From: Diogma glabrata
Taxonomy: Eukaryota > Arthropoda > Insecta > Diptera > Cylindrotomidae
DNA length: 64,000 nt
Reading direction: 5' to 3'
Assembly: GCA_963693315.1 (NCBI GenBank)
Contig: OY856188.1
Location: 215,028,953-215,092,952 of the forward strand
Part shown: positions 1 through 13,653 of the stretch, one piece after another
Numbering within the stretch: the first letter of the stretch is position 1
Layout of the letters: each line of letters begins with the position of its first letter
Position numbers and translations under genes: made by a program
Notes under the pieces: generated by a model
Told to the model about the DNA's origin: nothing
Database searches by the model: none
What the model saw: the letters and a program-made list of their open reading frames with translations, nothing else

Positions 1-410
1 AGTTTTCCTAAATTGATAGATATTTGTATTATTAAGGTGCGAAAGTTGTTTGATAATTTTTGATTATAAATTATGTGGTATTGTAGGTGTGACGTAGTGA
101 GAATGTTAATTTGCTCTTTGGTGGAGTTCATATGTTATTAAAAGTTGTTTTAAACAAATTAAATAAAACTGTTCTGAAATTGCATTGATAAAGTAGTTTC
201 CGTTAATGTATTTAATTTGGTTTTATAATTTTTTGGAATTATTCTGATTTTACTTAAATTTTCTATTTAAACTAATCTGACACATCTAATTCTATTTGTA
301 CACAATAACTGCCCGACCCTAAAATCTACCTATTTCTAGGTAATATTGTAATATTTTGCTGATAAATACTGTAATATTTTGCTAAATTGTATTTGACATT
401 GCATATTATA
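1..410. other. Unannotated AT-rich sequence
   Basis: No coding frame or clear repeat. A segment near 325-345 (ATCTACCTATTTCTAG) recurs inverted near 3490-3505, next to a GTACACA-type motif in both places, hinting at two decayed fragments of one interspersed repeat. Confidence 0.4.
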
Positions 411-505
411 GGTGCGTTCGATTTGACTGAAACAACTGAAAAAACAACAACAATTGCATTCAATTTTTCAGTTGTATCACTTGCTTCAGTCAAATCGAAC
501 ACGGC
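411..505. mobile_element. 95-bp palindromic MITE, copy 1
   Basis: Starts GGTGCGTTCGATTTGACTG and ends with the inverted form CAGTCAAATCGAACACGGC. It is almost entirely a stem with a short AACAACAACAATTGC centre. A near-identical copy lies at 42623-42715. Flanks TTATA/TTATG may be an imperfect 5-bp duplication; the second copy has TATTA on both sides. It codes for nothing, and its superfamily is not clear from the ends. Confidence 0.8.
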
Positions 506-3500
506 TTATGATACATTAAAAACCTTAAAAAAAAGTAGATCAATTTCAACTCAATTTTTCTGTTAAGTTATGAAATATCGTTTCTTAACAAAGACATTAA
601 TACATATTTTCTTCAAGGCTAATTACCTGACTTTCCAGTCTGGGGAACATAGACAACATTATCTAGTCTACACTCATTCTCCGTTTAACAAAATAAATTT
701 TCAAATATTGTCAGACAACATTTCAAATTTTAGTGTACTTTTTTGTTGAATGTGAACACAAATTTCTTTACTCGTTTGAGTTTGTGCATGCTTTTTTGCA
801 TAATGAGACACCCTATATTTTTACACAACGTATTTTTGGAAAATATGGTTTTCCTGCAAACAATATCATTACATATATTTTTTAAATTGAAATATCATAC
901 AAACAACAATAAAACATTAAGAACAAAATAATAACGGAAAAATAGTTAAGATAACAATGTCTACGTCTCTATTGATTTGTTTGGTTTTTCATTGGAAATC
1001 AACATTTTCATTTGGGTTTTCATATTTTAGACAAATAAATATTTCAAATACGAAAAAAAGTTGAAAGTCATTTTTGTATCATCAAAATTTATTATTTGAT
1101 CATGATTTGAAGAAATCATTGTATTAGAAGCATATCTACATTTTCAAACACAAAAACAGAATTAAATACTGAAATTGGAAAATGTTACGATTATTTGTGT
1201 TTATTGTATCGACGAAATGGGGGGTAAGATTGGAGTTGTAACATTTCTTTGTAAATATTTGTGGATTTAAATTTGAATTGTAAATGTGAATTGGATCGTA
1301 AAAATAAATAATCAAATCCTCTATTTTAAGAAAAATTAACTATTGCAAAACCAAGTATATATGTATGTTAATATTACCTGGATACAAATATCATTCGAAA
1401 ACTTCATTAATTGGATGATACCACTAATATCTCAATAAAATACTTGTTTTACATTACCTTAAGGATTTTTATTTAATGGCCCGTTATAATAACAGACGTT
1501 TATCACCACAAATAAACAAAAACTTCCTGGGGGTACTAAACAACATAAAAATTGTTTATCCGCAATAAAATTATAAAACTTTTCTTAACTTCTTATCTTA
1601 TTGAAAACACAATAATTTTTATTTCGCTGTTCGTTGGAAATATAAAAAATATGTTTTTAAAGAAAACCCCGTCATTGATATGCAATTTCCTGCAAAGTAG
1701 AATTAAACAATAAATTATAATCTTAATTACTCTCCCAAAAAAAAAACATTAAAAACAATGAAACCTAACTTTTGTTTATTTTAATTTTTTTTTTGTTACG
1801 ATTAAATAGGATTATTTAGGAATTACCCTATTTTAACTGTTGTTTGAATGGAAACGGTAGAAATCAGAATATAACATACGAGAGGAAAAACTGTCCAGTG
1901 AACTTTTGTGATTTTTAATAAAAAAAAACAAAAAAAAATGTTACAATTGTTTTTTTTTTATTTCATAAAGTTTTGGAAATAGAGATTAAATGTAAATTTT
2001 TTGTTTGGGGGTTGAAAACTTATTAATCATTTTTGTGAAGGTCAATAGCAGGGTCAATCGAAAACAATCAGTCTAAAGTCACATATGGTTATGATTTGTT
2101 GATGTTGTTTTATTTGAGGTTTTTGAAGTAATAAAATTTGCGTGATAAATTATTTTACTAAAGGATAGACGATTTAAGATGTCAATCTGTTTCATCTATG
2201 GCTATTTTATTTAGTATTTTATTTGGAGTAAAGGAACCTACTTAGTTGCGTGAACTATGTAGCTATCCGTATAGTAAGTAAAAAGAGAATCAACAAAAGT
2301 GATCAAAGTAAGAGGGAGTATTGATATACCTGTACCGTAATTGAGAAAATTGAGTTATAGAAATAAATAAAAAATGAAAGTCAATACACTGCCTCGTGGG
2401 TGATCTAAGGCAATATTTCATTTGAGACTAAGTATTAGTAAAATTTCTTATGTTATGGAGTATTTTAATTTAAACCTTTAAAATGCTGAATGCTGATTGT
2501 CATAAATATAAAAAACTGCAAACTGTCTTTTTGCTAATCATACAAATTAAAACAATTTTCTATCCTTTCTATGTAAACCTAAACTCTTACGTAAAAGTTC
2601 ATCTTGATTTGAAAAAAAAATGTTTACTCTTATCTTAACGGGAAATGATAGACACAAAAAAATTATAAACAAAACAAAAGTTTCACATCTTTATCATAAT
2701 CACAATCTTTTTTCCTAACTAAAACTAATTTCCCATAACAAAAAAAAATATTGTTATAAAATTTCGATTTAAAATTCTCAATGTGATTTTGAAGACTGAA
2801 TTTTTGAAAACTTTTGTTGTTACATTATAAGCTTTTTCGTTTTTGTTCTATCTAATTTTATTTGTTTATGTTTTTAGTAATTCAATTTTTATTCAATCTA
2901 GTATGTACTGTTACTTTTTTTTGTTGTTGATTATTAAAAGAAAACTTTAAGTTTCAGCTTATTAATTTTTTCTAACAATAAATTTTTTTGTTGGATACTG
3001 TGTCGAATAATGATAAACTTCGAACATTTGTTTTTGATACGGAATGAGGAAGTTTGTAGATTTAATTCTTCATTGTTTTGTTAATTTGTGATGGTTTTCT
3101 ACTATACACACGGGTCAGATGTAAATTTATTGAAGTTAAGTTTATTTACTGTTATAAATTGTAGCTATATTATGTTAGTTATTTAAACAATGCCTGATCT
3201 GATGAATGTGTTTAGATTATTTTGTTTCACCCATAACGAGTATGGAATTTTAAATATGTTTGAGACTTGTGTTCAATTACGAACTAAAAACCTATAAATG
3301 TATTTAAAACTAAGTATTTTGTTCTTTATTCTTTTGGCCATGTCAAGTCATTTAATAGACAGCGAAGAAGAAATGTAATAATTGGGTACTGCAATACTAC
3401 CGAACTGAAAATATGTTAAACAATTTAAACAAGCATAGAACAACCAAAATTAATCAAATTTACAAAAATTAAAGCAGCACGATATTCGCTAGAAATAGGT

Positions 3501-4191
3501 AGATTCCTTTGTCAGGCACATTTGTGTACACAGTTTATTGGATGTACCCGATAAGTTTATATAACAAAACATTAAATACAAATTAAATTAACAAATAATT
3601 TCGTAAATTAAAAATGTATTCACATTAAACAACCTGTAATAGAAAAAAAATACGACTATCAATTTTTATTCGTCAAATTTAAGACAGTTTCATGAATGTA
3701 AAATCGGATGATATATTATATATCATTTAAAATTAGGCCCAGATATCCAACAAAATTATTCTATCAAGTCAAATATTTTAACGAAGCAACGCTTTTCTCT
3801 TTTTGTTACTAATTGGTACTGTAAGAAAAAAAAAATTCAGAGACCTTCTTGCGTTGGAGTCTTCTTTAGATTTTAGAATTTCTTAAAAATAATATAAATA
3901 TGTCTCAATTAAACGTTTTCGAAAAAAACCCTATTTTTCTATTTCAAACCTCTCCAGTGATCGTAAATACGTGGCACGTTGAATAATATTGGTGGCACGT
4001 CTGCTTGTTTCATTTTTATTACACAATTTCTCTAAATTTTCCTTAAATTATCTTTTTTGAAATGAAAACAAAGAAATAGAATGCTTCAATTTTTTAACAA
4101 CGCGAGATTCACGATTTGGGATTTTAAATAATGAACATACGGATAAAGTGTTTGATTTCCTATAAATTGGTACTCATGTTTGATAGTATAT
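506..4191. other. Unannotated AT-rich intron sequence
   Basis: Homopolymer-rich A and T runs with only short chance open frames on both strands. I see no RNA gene, transposon end or conserved motif here. Confidence 0.5.
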
Positions 4192-4778
4192 TTACTCCAA
4201 TATATTATTGTTGTAAGCTCGATTTTTACAGGCGTAATTCGTTTCAACCAAAACTCGAAATAGAATCGTCAGAGATGATTCTGATATGAATGCATATTTC
4301 CAGTTCAGTAGGTATATGACAATGGACCTGTTTCTCCATCTATAATTAATCCAAGCAAATAATAAATAAGGCTGCTTCAACTTGGTTGGTTTGTTTAATT
4401 TTTTTCCATTTAACACTGAACTTAACAAACCTAGCAGTCGCAAATTTATTTTACACATCCAGTAGCTTCTTGTAGTTGGTTTATGTAGTCGACTGATCCT
4501 GATGAAAAATGATGAAATTTTCTTGTCGGTTCGAAACTAAAAAAATTGGGCGCCAATTGTAGCATTTTTTGATCTGGTACTTCCATAGAGGAGTGAAGGT
4601 TAGAAGAAGTTGCACAAATGTATTCATCCTGGTGGAGCTTGCAAGAACATAAGCACGAGATGGTACTGTTTGAAATATCAACAATCAATAAAACTCCAAT
4701 CCCATAACCATGGTTTCCTGCCGCTATTACTACTCTTCGAAGACTATGAATGTAAGAAGTTAAATTAATGTGAATCAT
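4192..4778 (-). pseudogene. Degenerate coding-like segment, family not recognised
   Basis: A 110-codon minus-strand frame (4778-4446) overlaps other open frames at 4684-4481 and 4458-4192. Base composition is less AT-rich than the neighbours, and the longest frame contains the glycine-rich peptide GNHGYGIGVLLIVD. The frames shift and overlap as in a decayed coding sequence. I cannot place it in a family with confidence: a faint likeness to RNA 3'-phosphate cyclase-type motifs is not enough to name it. It could also be a chance open stretch. Confidence 0.2.
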
Positions 4779-5292
4779 TTCATATGTCTAAGATGTATGA
4801 TAATCGATACTCTAACACAAAATATGCTGTTAAAACTTAAATTGCAAGAAGGGAAGGAGTAATTGCGGGGCACATCTCATAAGAAGAAAGAAAAAAGTAA
4901 AAAAGTCGATGCCTAGAGAGAAGCGAGGACGGTTTCATTCAATTCAACTCAGAAGAACACTCCACATCTTGCTAGAATTTTATTTAGATGATGGTCACAA
5001 TGCTAAAATACTGAAGCTAGAATTTGGAAAATCCATGGCACGCTTAACCTAAAATACTCTAAGGTTTTGACCATTTTAACCATAAAAAGAAACAAACAAA
5101 AAATTGATTTTTGCCAAGCTAAGCATGACAACTTTTAAGGGCCAGGCTTGCATCGTTTGAAATAATCTTCCATTGTTCATTGGTCTACAATCCAGTGCTT
5201 CAATCGTATAGAAGAAATACGTATGCCAAATTGAAACATCTGCAAATACGAAGCGGCAAAGTCTGGACAGCATTCTTTACGAAATTTATTGG
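4779..5292. other. Unannotated sequence
   Basis: Somewhat less AT-rich than the surrounding intron. Only a 65-codon minus-strand frame (5273-5076) without recognisable motifs. No repeat partner found in this window. Confidence 0.4.
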
Positions 5293-5785
5293 GTACGGAA
5301 AAAAAGCGATTCCCTGAACAGAAATTTGTCAGGGCTCAAGTAAGGTCCTGATCAGGTTTGCCCTAATCCAGATCAGGCATTAGTAGTGCAGTTTGATTGG
5401 GCTCTGGTCATGAGTGTAACGTTTTTGCCCTATCAGATCAAGCCTTGATTGGGATATCCGGACCAGACCCAGCTATATATTTATATATAATATACATAAA
5501 TTAGTTAAATTAAAATAAAAAAATTACAATGGAAAAAATTAAAACATACATACCACCTTAATCACTATTATTATAGTATTTCAGCCGAGAAGGGATAACC
5601 AAAACATACATGAAATGATTTTAATTATATATTTCTAAATATATAATTAAAATTATATATTTCTAAATCAGGCCCGGAACAGGCCCACATCATTGCCATA
5701 ATACGGATTGCCCTTGTAGGACTGACCGGGCTCTGATCACACTCTGATTGTATTCAGGTTTTCTCTAACTAATTTCTGCTCGGGT
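5293..5785 (+). mobile_element. Family-B repeat, copy 1 (palindrome-rich ends, AT core)
   Basis: Non-coding element with ends CCCTGAACAGAAATT (left) and AATTTCTGCTCGGG (right), which are inverted relatives. The subterminal parts are packed with CCTGATC, GGGCTCTG and GGCCTG words. The AT-rich core at about 5510-5640 includes TATTTCAGCCGAGAAG. The same ends and core recur at 55445-56080 (opposite strand), the right end at 55225-55312, and a diverged core at 31560-31690. No transposase is encoded, so it is non-autonomous. Confidence 0.7.
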
Positions 5786-8700
5786 TATTATTAAAAAAAA
5801 AATTTCACTAAACAACATACACTTGTTACCACTGCTGCAGCCCCTTAACCAGTTGAGATATATGTATGTACATTGTACATTCACCAAATTAGCCAAGACA
5901 CAAATGCAACACATATTTTCTAAAATTAAATTTTTTAATTAAATCTAACTAACAATATGGAAGTAAGTAATTTTATATTTTGCTAACAAAAGGTTTCAAA
6001 ATGTATTCTTATTGCATATTGTACACATTTTACAACCAATAGGCTTTCTAGTATTTTCGATCAGTAAAGTGAAATTACCGACGGTAATTTTTAATATAAC
6101 GGTAATTCCTATTGAAATTTTCAAACCGATTTTCATTATTTATATATTGAGTTCACTTTGTGTAAAAATCGAAAGATAAAACAAAATAAATTTTCCTCAA
6201 ACAATCATTAAAAACCGTCATCAAACAGATCGATTGTTTTTTTTCGTTTCCGTCTAAATCGAATTTTCCTATTTAACAAATTCCTTAAGTTTTTTTTTAT
6301 TTATTTTTGTCTGGTCGTAAGAAATAAATATATAACGAAAATAACGCACACCATTAAAATGGATATAAATAATCGAAATTTGTTCTAACACAACATTTTG
6401 GAAATACAGAAAAAAATCGGGTTTATTTTTGTTTAAGGGATGATTTTTGATTGACAAGGGGGTGTGGATTTGAAAATATATCAATTTTTTTTTTAGTTTG
6501 AATTTTCTTTAACAGAAAAGTTTCGTTTCATATTCTGTCTGTTTTAGGGGAGCTAGATGTTTAATGAATTTTTTGTAGAGTGAGTGTTTTTTTGTGAGTT
6601 GTTGGAGGTATAGTTGAGTTTAAATAAGTTTTGCCATATGTTCCCATATATATTTGTTTATATTTATAGAAAATGAGTTTATAATACATAGTCTTTATTA
6701 TTGGAATATATTTGTTTTTGTTTTAATTATAAATGTCACAGAACGTTTAATGATTCATAAAAGTTCGTTGTGTTATTTTGATGTTTTAGGGCTTAGTCAG
6801 CTTCGAATCTGTAAGTTGGTAAAATTTCATAAACTTATAGCCAAACTAGCCTTTGTTAGTAAAGAGAATCAATAATATTCCACATGGTACAATTTACAAA
6901 CGATATTTTATTTTTTGTGAAAAAAAAATTATAGAAAAACGAATTGATATAATTGATCATATTTTTTACATGCCCAAAGATCAAAACAAATCCTTCCATG
7001 TTAACCATAAATGACACATCTACTTATTATTATATTGACTATATTATTTAAACTCATTTAACATGAGTCAGAAAACTTCCTGCGTATAACATCAGAGCAA
7101 TGACATTAGCCCATCTATTTATCAAAATAATAACCGTTAACCTATGCGTATATCCTATAGTAAAAGAATATCCTATCACATTAGCTTTTACGGTTAATTT
7201 GATGTTTCTTTTAAGCCGACAGTGTGTCGAAAACGCTATAAAATTTCCGAAAAAAATGATTTCTAGAAAGCTTGGGCTATTAGTGAACTTCTTAAACTTT
7301 TATAAGTAAACCAATTGCTAGCAAGGAAATTAAAGGAATATAAGCTCTGGGAACGGTATAATTACACAACAATTTTTAAGAAACTTAAACGTATTATTTT
7401 ATTTAAATTCATCCTAAGACCGTTTAAATTAGTTCGAGGGAAAATTAATATTCTATTATGGATGATGGTGAGGCGAACTCCAGTGCTTCGAGTTCAAGTC
7501 AAATTTACTAGCCACTAAAGGCCACACAACACACAAATAATATCAAATTCACAATCATAAATAATATTATATTCGTTTCTATTATGCATGCATTGTTGAC
7601 TAGAAAAAATAATGTTTTATTATGTCTATTGCGGTTTATGTAATGTCATTAAATTAGTATCTCAATTCATAAAATTTCAATTTATTCGAATGGAAAAACT
7701 TATCCATGAATAAATTATATTTGCACTAAAACTAAACAAGTTGCTAAATTTCCTATTTGTATCACACCATTTCCCACCACCGAAAAACTTTGATAAATTT
7801 CAAAACTTATACTGAAACCACAAATCGGTGTACTCTCATTGTTTAACATATTTATTTGTATTTAGTTTTTCTTAAACCACCATCACGCGATTTACTTTCC
7901 ACATAACGACATTTATCAAAAAATAACTTACCATATTTTCCAACCACATTTTCGTATAATCAAAAAAAAACTTATCTCATTCTATTTCTTGGTAACCAAA
8001 AGAAGAAAATACTTGCTTTTCATATCCAAAAGACGTATACATACACATACTAGCCGAATAGATATAAGATATACATATTTTCATTTTATGTGTCTAATGT
8101 TCTAATAATTTCCAACCCAGTTTTCATGAAAATTTTTCTCCATTTAATACAATTCATCTTTTACCTAATTTTATGGATCTGTCGGTAGTTTAGTTTAAGT
8201 ATCATTTAGTCGAATTATTTTGGAGAATTTTTATTTTTGTCTTAAACACAATTTTTTGTAGTAAGTTTGTGTGATTTTTTTTACTGTATATTACTTGTTA
8301 TGTTATTATGAAGGGCACTTAGACACCCTTGTTGTATAACATCATATATCATTTCAATGAAAAAAATTAGTTTTTAAAGTGAGATATAAGAGCTACGATG
8401 ATAGTTTGAGGTGATGTTTAAGAATTTGAGTGAATTGTATGAAGAAAGGAGATAAATTGTTTTATCTACATGATTAAGATTCTTTTTGTTATCACCGTAT
8501 TTTGTTCATTTAATTTGATTTAAACGATATTCCTGTGTGCTCGTTAATATACAAAAAGTCAACATCAACACCACTTCTATGGCAAAGATACCAAAGAAGA
8601 AATATTTCAACATAAAGCACCTTTAACCTTTATGTTTTTTCCATCTAACCTCATTTGTCAATAAAAAAAAATTTGACATAATTGAGGTTTTGTTCAAACG

Positions 8701-11700
8701 AAGATAAATTGAGTTGAATCCCAATTGTGCTTAGACCACACATTTAAGCATACTATATAGTTGTTAATATAAAATCGTGATTCCTAATGCATATACACTA
8801 AATTTATTATAAAAACATATTCTATGTCTATTAGAAGTGATCGTGCAAAACTCTTGGTGGTCTTTCAACTCAAATATTATCTTTCAAAGTCCAAATAGCA
8901 ACTTCGATATTTGTTAAATAAATCGGAACATCATTGAGATTTTCCTTTTATTTTTCTTATTAGATTTTTTAATCTTAATTTTTTTTATCTTTGTCATTCA
9001 ATTTTGTTCAATCAACCCTATTAATCCCATTGAAACCTATTTAAATACACTTTTTTTGTTTTAATACGAAAGAATAAAGTAAGGAGATGAAGATGACTGG
9101 ATATAAAAAAATTAAATATTGGAAAATCAAATAAAAGGAGGTAACCACAAGACGACTAAAAGACATTATTCTTTTAAAATTATCTGAACTTTAAAAAAAA
9201 TAAAGAAAAATAACGCTATTAAATTGATTTTTTTATCAATGTCTTACGAATTTAAGAAAATTAAAGTTATGCAGTTTGAAGATTGGCAACACAGTAAACA
9301 TTAAACGCTCTGAAATTAAAAACAAAATATATGTATTGCAATATTGATTTTATTTAGTAACCAAGTACATATAAGTGTTGAAAGGCTAATTTATAGACGG
9401 ATATGTTTATCTCTGAAATTTATCACCAAAGATATAAACAACCAGCCTAAAGGGCACCATCAAACAATTATCAATTTGTTTTCAGTTGAGTTGGGCAACA
9501 CAATTATGCCTACAGTATTATCAAAGCAATATTTTCATGAATTATTTATATTTTAAACCTTGAGACCCCTTTTAGTATTATTGATTTTCTTTTTTTTTCT
9601 TTCTAAAATTGTTATATATTTGCCGTTAGAAGCTGAAATTTTTTCACTTTGATGTGGTGTGGCTATCAGTTTCCAAAATAAAATCGGAAATATTTTCAAT
9701 ATTTCACCAAAAAATTTGTTAAATTTGTGATGAGAAATAGTATATTAGGCTACAAGAAATGAAACCACTCTTTTTTCGTGAATGCGTATTGACAAAAAAT
9801 TAAAGTCTACAATTCAAACCTATAAAGTCCGTTTCGTGCCTAGATATAATTTAGAATGTTTGCTTAAAATTTTCGCATTTTCCAACCAGCCATTGTTGAT
9901 TTTAAATAATAGATTACACTAGTTTACAAATGATGAACTGTTTTTCTCCCTGAATGAAAACAAACTTTTCTTATATATTTTGACCTGCTGAACATGAATA
10001 TTATATTAAGTTTTTAAGGTTTTTAGACTATTGAAATTTTTTTAATTTCTTAGAGGCTATAGTAAATTAAGTTCCCTTTCTCAAAACACGAATATAGGTA
10101 CAGGTTGCAACAAATTATTCAAGCTTTCCCAAAACAAATTTAAACTTAAAATTAAAAAAAAATTGTTTGTTTAGAATAATTTAAATTCTGCATCTAGTTA
10201 TATAGATTTTTGAATTAAAACTGCTAGCTGTTTTGAGGTTTCCTTATTATACCGCTTTTATATATTTTTTCTCTTCATTTTGTACAAATAATATTTTACA
10301 AGTTCAGGCGTTCTCAAACATCAGTTTAGAATTCTTTTAAAATAGTAAGTGTAAAGATAAATTTTTTAAATGTTGTCATCAAGAAATTAGTCCAAATTTA
10401 TTTTGTTTTATTTGTGGAAGTTGCATAATACATATGTACTGCTAAAAAAAATCAATCCATTTAAAAGAACTGGCATATCTTCAATACTTCAGCATAGAAT
10501 TAAGTGAAGATAAATCGTGGATGCCGAAAAATAGCTATGTCAACTTAATACTTTCAAGATGGCACAACGGAAAAAATCTTCAATTAACATTTTACCGTTG
10601 TGTTACGATCAGATTTTGTCAGTGCGAGTGCAAGCGTAAATGATCGATTTAAAGTTTTAATTGGGTCATCACATTTTTTCTAAATATACAGATGAGTTTG
10701 TAGACGGAAAAATTTAACGGAAACGATAAACTGCATTTTTATCAAGAAAAAAAATTGCATTTGTCTGAGTATGTATTTTGAATTATGTGGTGGGTATATT
10801 GTGAAATTAAAAAAAATTAAAAAAAATTTCTTTTTTCAAATTTATCATCATTATAAATTTTAATATATTTTTTTTTACGAGTAAATCGTAAAATGCACTT
10901 TTACGATTCAAAAATTGTGCGTAAGGCAGACCTATTTTTACTATTGAAATAACAACGCCTAAAAATGAAATAACAATGCCTTAAAACACTATTTTACGCC
11001 CTGAAGAGAAAATATTTTTGACAACATCAAACGAACTCAAAAGGACAAAATACATTATGGCTATTTCCAAAAACACATATTTACAGAAAACATATTTACA
11101 GACATATATGTTTTGTAAAATTTTATTTTGAAAAAATTGTTTAATCTAAGCATTTTTTTGTTTGTTTGTAATTTTATATAGAATTAAAATTAAGGTCGAT
11201 TGGACAAGGATGGATAGAAAAAAAACCGAGAATAAAGTTTAATCTTCATCCGAGGATTTTATTTTTCGTCGATTGTATGAAGTATGAACACGGATAGAAT
11301 ATTTTTTATTTTTGTTTTTAGTGCAGCTTATAGCAGTCGCATAAGCGGCATTACTTTTTCTTTTACTTTCCTATTAAATAAATTTAATTATAAATTAAAA
11401 AACATTATTTCAAAACTTAAATTGATTATATTAAAATTAGATTAAAACTATTATTTATTTTACTACTAATTTATATCAAAAAACAATTAAATTCAAAAAT
11501 AACCACAAATTTCAAATATAACTATCCTGCTTGACAAGAAAAAAAAAAAAAAATTGTATCAACAAGAAACAGGAAGAATAAATCAGAGAATAGAATTTTG
11601 TTCTCGAATTCATTTGTTGTTCTATCCTGATTCATACAATACAAACGACGATTTATCCGAGGATATATCTCTTATCTGCATTCATACAAATACAATCGGT

Positions 11701-11963
11701 GGCTAAATAAATTGGTTGCTAAACAAAATTTAGAAAAAAAATTAACAAAATATTACATGAATTTAACAATTTTCTCAAAAAAAAATTTACAAGAAATATA
11801 CATATTTAGCAATACGATAGTTCAAATGAAACTGAAAAGCAAAGTGTTTTAAATGAATTAATATTGAAATTTAGAAAAAAAATGGTTGCTATAGAAATTG
11901 AGGAAAATAATTATCAAACGAAAAACTACTTGGATTAAACAATTTTCTCAACAAACATTTTAC
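5786..11963. other. Unannotated AT-rich intron sequence
   Basis: Six kilobases with only short chance frames (for example 6654-6875, 7100-7309, 9344-9556), none with family motifs. No terminal repeats, RNA genes or tandem arrays were recognised. The stretch around 11200-11700 is slightly richer in GC words (TCCGAGGAT at two places) and could be an old repeat, but I could not define its ends. Confidence 0.45.
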
Positions 11964-12352
11964 TAGAATTATAAGTCACCAGAAATGAATGTATTCAATT
12001 GAATAGAATGAAAAATTGCTCTAAAAAGCGAAAGATCCGTAACAAATGTTTTATTTCAATTTCGGCCGGATCGGGAATCGAACCGGCGTCTTTCTCATCA
12101 GAGTTTATGGTTAACCATTTAACCAACTCGACCAGCGACGAGAAAAAAATTTGTTTTTGGACGATCGACTTAACATGACAATTATTTTAATTCATTTCTA
12201 GTGTCAATTTTTTGTGTTATTTTGACGACGGTTCGATGCCCGAGCCGACCGGAATTGAGATGAAACATTTGTTACGGATCTTTCGCTTTTCAAAGCAATT
12301 TTTCATTCTATTCAATTGAATACAGTCATTTCTAGTGATTTATAATTCTAAA
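11964..12352. mobile_element. Foldback element with tRNA-like arms
   Basis: Two inverted arms of about 127 bp (11964-12090 and 12226-12352) match closely through TAGAATTATA, ATTCAATTGAATAGAATG, GAAAGATCCGTAACAAATG and a CGATTCCCGATCCGGCC-type segment. The spacer is about 135 bp. The left arm plus spacer, read on the minus strand, holds perfect A- and B-box motifs of a tRNA-type RNA polymerase III promoter. The right arm keeps only the B box (GGTTCGATGCC, 12230-12240). It looks like a tRNA-derived SINE unit that became an inverted dimer. Confidence 0.75.
12074..12134 (-). promoter_or_regulatory. Type 2 Pol III promoter (A box and B box) in tRNA-like sequence
   Basis: On the minus strand TGGTCGAGTTGG (12134-12123) fits the A-box consensus at every fixed position and GGTTCGATTCC (12084-12074) fits the B box fully. 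Spacing is tRNA-like. I could not fold the region into a convincing cloverleaf: the anticodon stem and acceptor stem do not pair. It is therefore called tRNA-derived, not a tRNA gene. Confidence 0.7.
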
Positions 12353-12472
12353 CTACATAATGGTTAGATCCATTGCTATCGTATAGATAAAAATCTTAAT
12401 AAAATCTTGAAACATTTGACTATTTTGTGTAAATTTATGTATTTTTATTTATGCAAATAATACAGAATCTTA

Positions 12473-12620
12473 CTCGTACAAAAAATCTTGTATGTAATTC
12501 GGGCATAAAGTATCTTTTTGTTTTCGAGTGTTTGTTCCCCTCGGCTAACGCCTCGAGCACCAATTCCAAGCAAAAAAGATCTACTTTACGCCCTTAATAC
12601 TTAAAAAGCTATTAATATTT
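12473..12620. repeat. Hairpin repeat, copy 1
   Basis: GGGCATAAAGTA near 12503 and TACTTTACGCCC near 12583-12594 are inverted partners around a CTCGG/CCTCGAG-containing centre. The left outer flank TCGTACAAAAAAT and the right outer flank CTTAATACTTAAA recur around a second hairpin at 27058-27210, so both are copies of one short element. No coding capacity. Confidence 0.6.
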
Positions 12621-12773
12621 AGTTTTATTTTTAGTAACAAATGCTTTCTGTTGTTCTAAATTCAGATTTCAGGACATATAACGACAATTACCTATATCTT
12701 ATAGAAAAGTTGGTTGAAATCAGGAAAACTGAAAATAACAGTTTTTTTAAGAAAATCTGTGCAACAACTCATA

Positions 12774-12987
12774 TACAGGGTGAACCATTTAACTTGGCAC
12801 AAAAATGGGTCTCAATTTAAGAAAAAGTGGTGGTCCATTAGAAGATCTGAAATTTTCATCTTAATAAAAAATAAATAATAACATTATGAAGCCAATCCAA
12901 AAAAAAAAATTCAAAATTTTTAAAATTTTCAAAATTGCGTTGTTTGGAAGATATTGGGTTGTGCCAAGTTAAATGGTTCACCCTGTA
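12774..12987. mobile_element. Mariner/Tc1-type MITE, 214 bp, TA target duplication
   Basis: Perfect terminal inverted repeats: TACAGGGTGAACCATTTAAC at the left end and its complement at the right end, continuing through CTTGGCAC, about 28 bp in all. TA flanks both ends (12772-12773 and 12988-12989). TACAGGGTG-type ends with TA duplications are typical of Tc1/mariner-mobilised MITEs. The interior is AT-rich and non-coding. The near-perfect ends point to a fairly young insertion. Confidence 0.88.
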
Positions 12988-12989
12988 TA

Positions 12990-13653
12990 TAAATCAATTA
13001 TGTTGCAGAATTTAAATTATTCTTAGTAAAAAATTTAACTTTTCAAATTTTGAGTTTTGACTTTTTTGGGAAAAACTTGAATAACGTGATACAACCGGCA
13101 CCAATATTCGTATTTTTAGCTTAAAAGAAAGGGAATTAAATTTACTAGAGGTTTCAAACTTTTAAAAAAAAATTTACAGTTATTGTGTGTTGAAAAATGA
13201 TGGTGTTAAATATGGAAAAAAATTGAAAAAACCGTAAATTTTTCGTTTTTTTTGTCAACTTTTTTCGAGTGTAACATTCTGAAAGTTAGATGGATTTTTA
13301 CAAATGTTTAGGGAGGAAAGGAGGAACTCGAGTTTCCCACACTATAGAAAGAAAACAATTTTTCGGCCGATCTCGGGCTAACAATAAATGACCGTCCGAT
13401 AGCTCCCATCAAATGACCAATGTCTGTTAAAGGAGTGGCTACGAATAAATTTTTATATAATTAAACCATTTCTGGCATCGTATTTTAGGCTTACTGCTGG
13501 CTTACGAGAATTAAATTTACTGTATATAATTTATAGTACCCCTTTAATATGACAACACGAAACTTAAAATTAATAGATATAATAATAAAAATAAATTATA
13601 ATTGTTATTTTTATTAATATTTTGTTATAAACGGTCGATTAATATATTTTTTG
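12990..13653. other. Unannotated sequence
   Basis: AT-rich with no coding frame. The 13300-13500 part is slightly richer in GC but has no partner in the window. Confidence 0.4.

Noticed and set aside
12061..12145. A functional tRNA gene
   Set aside because: A and B boxes are perfect but the acceptor and anticodon stems do not pair, and the sequence is part of a foldback repeat.
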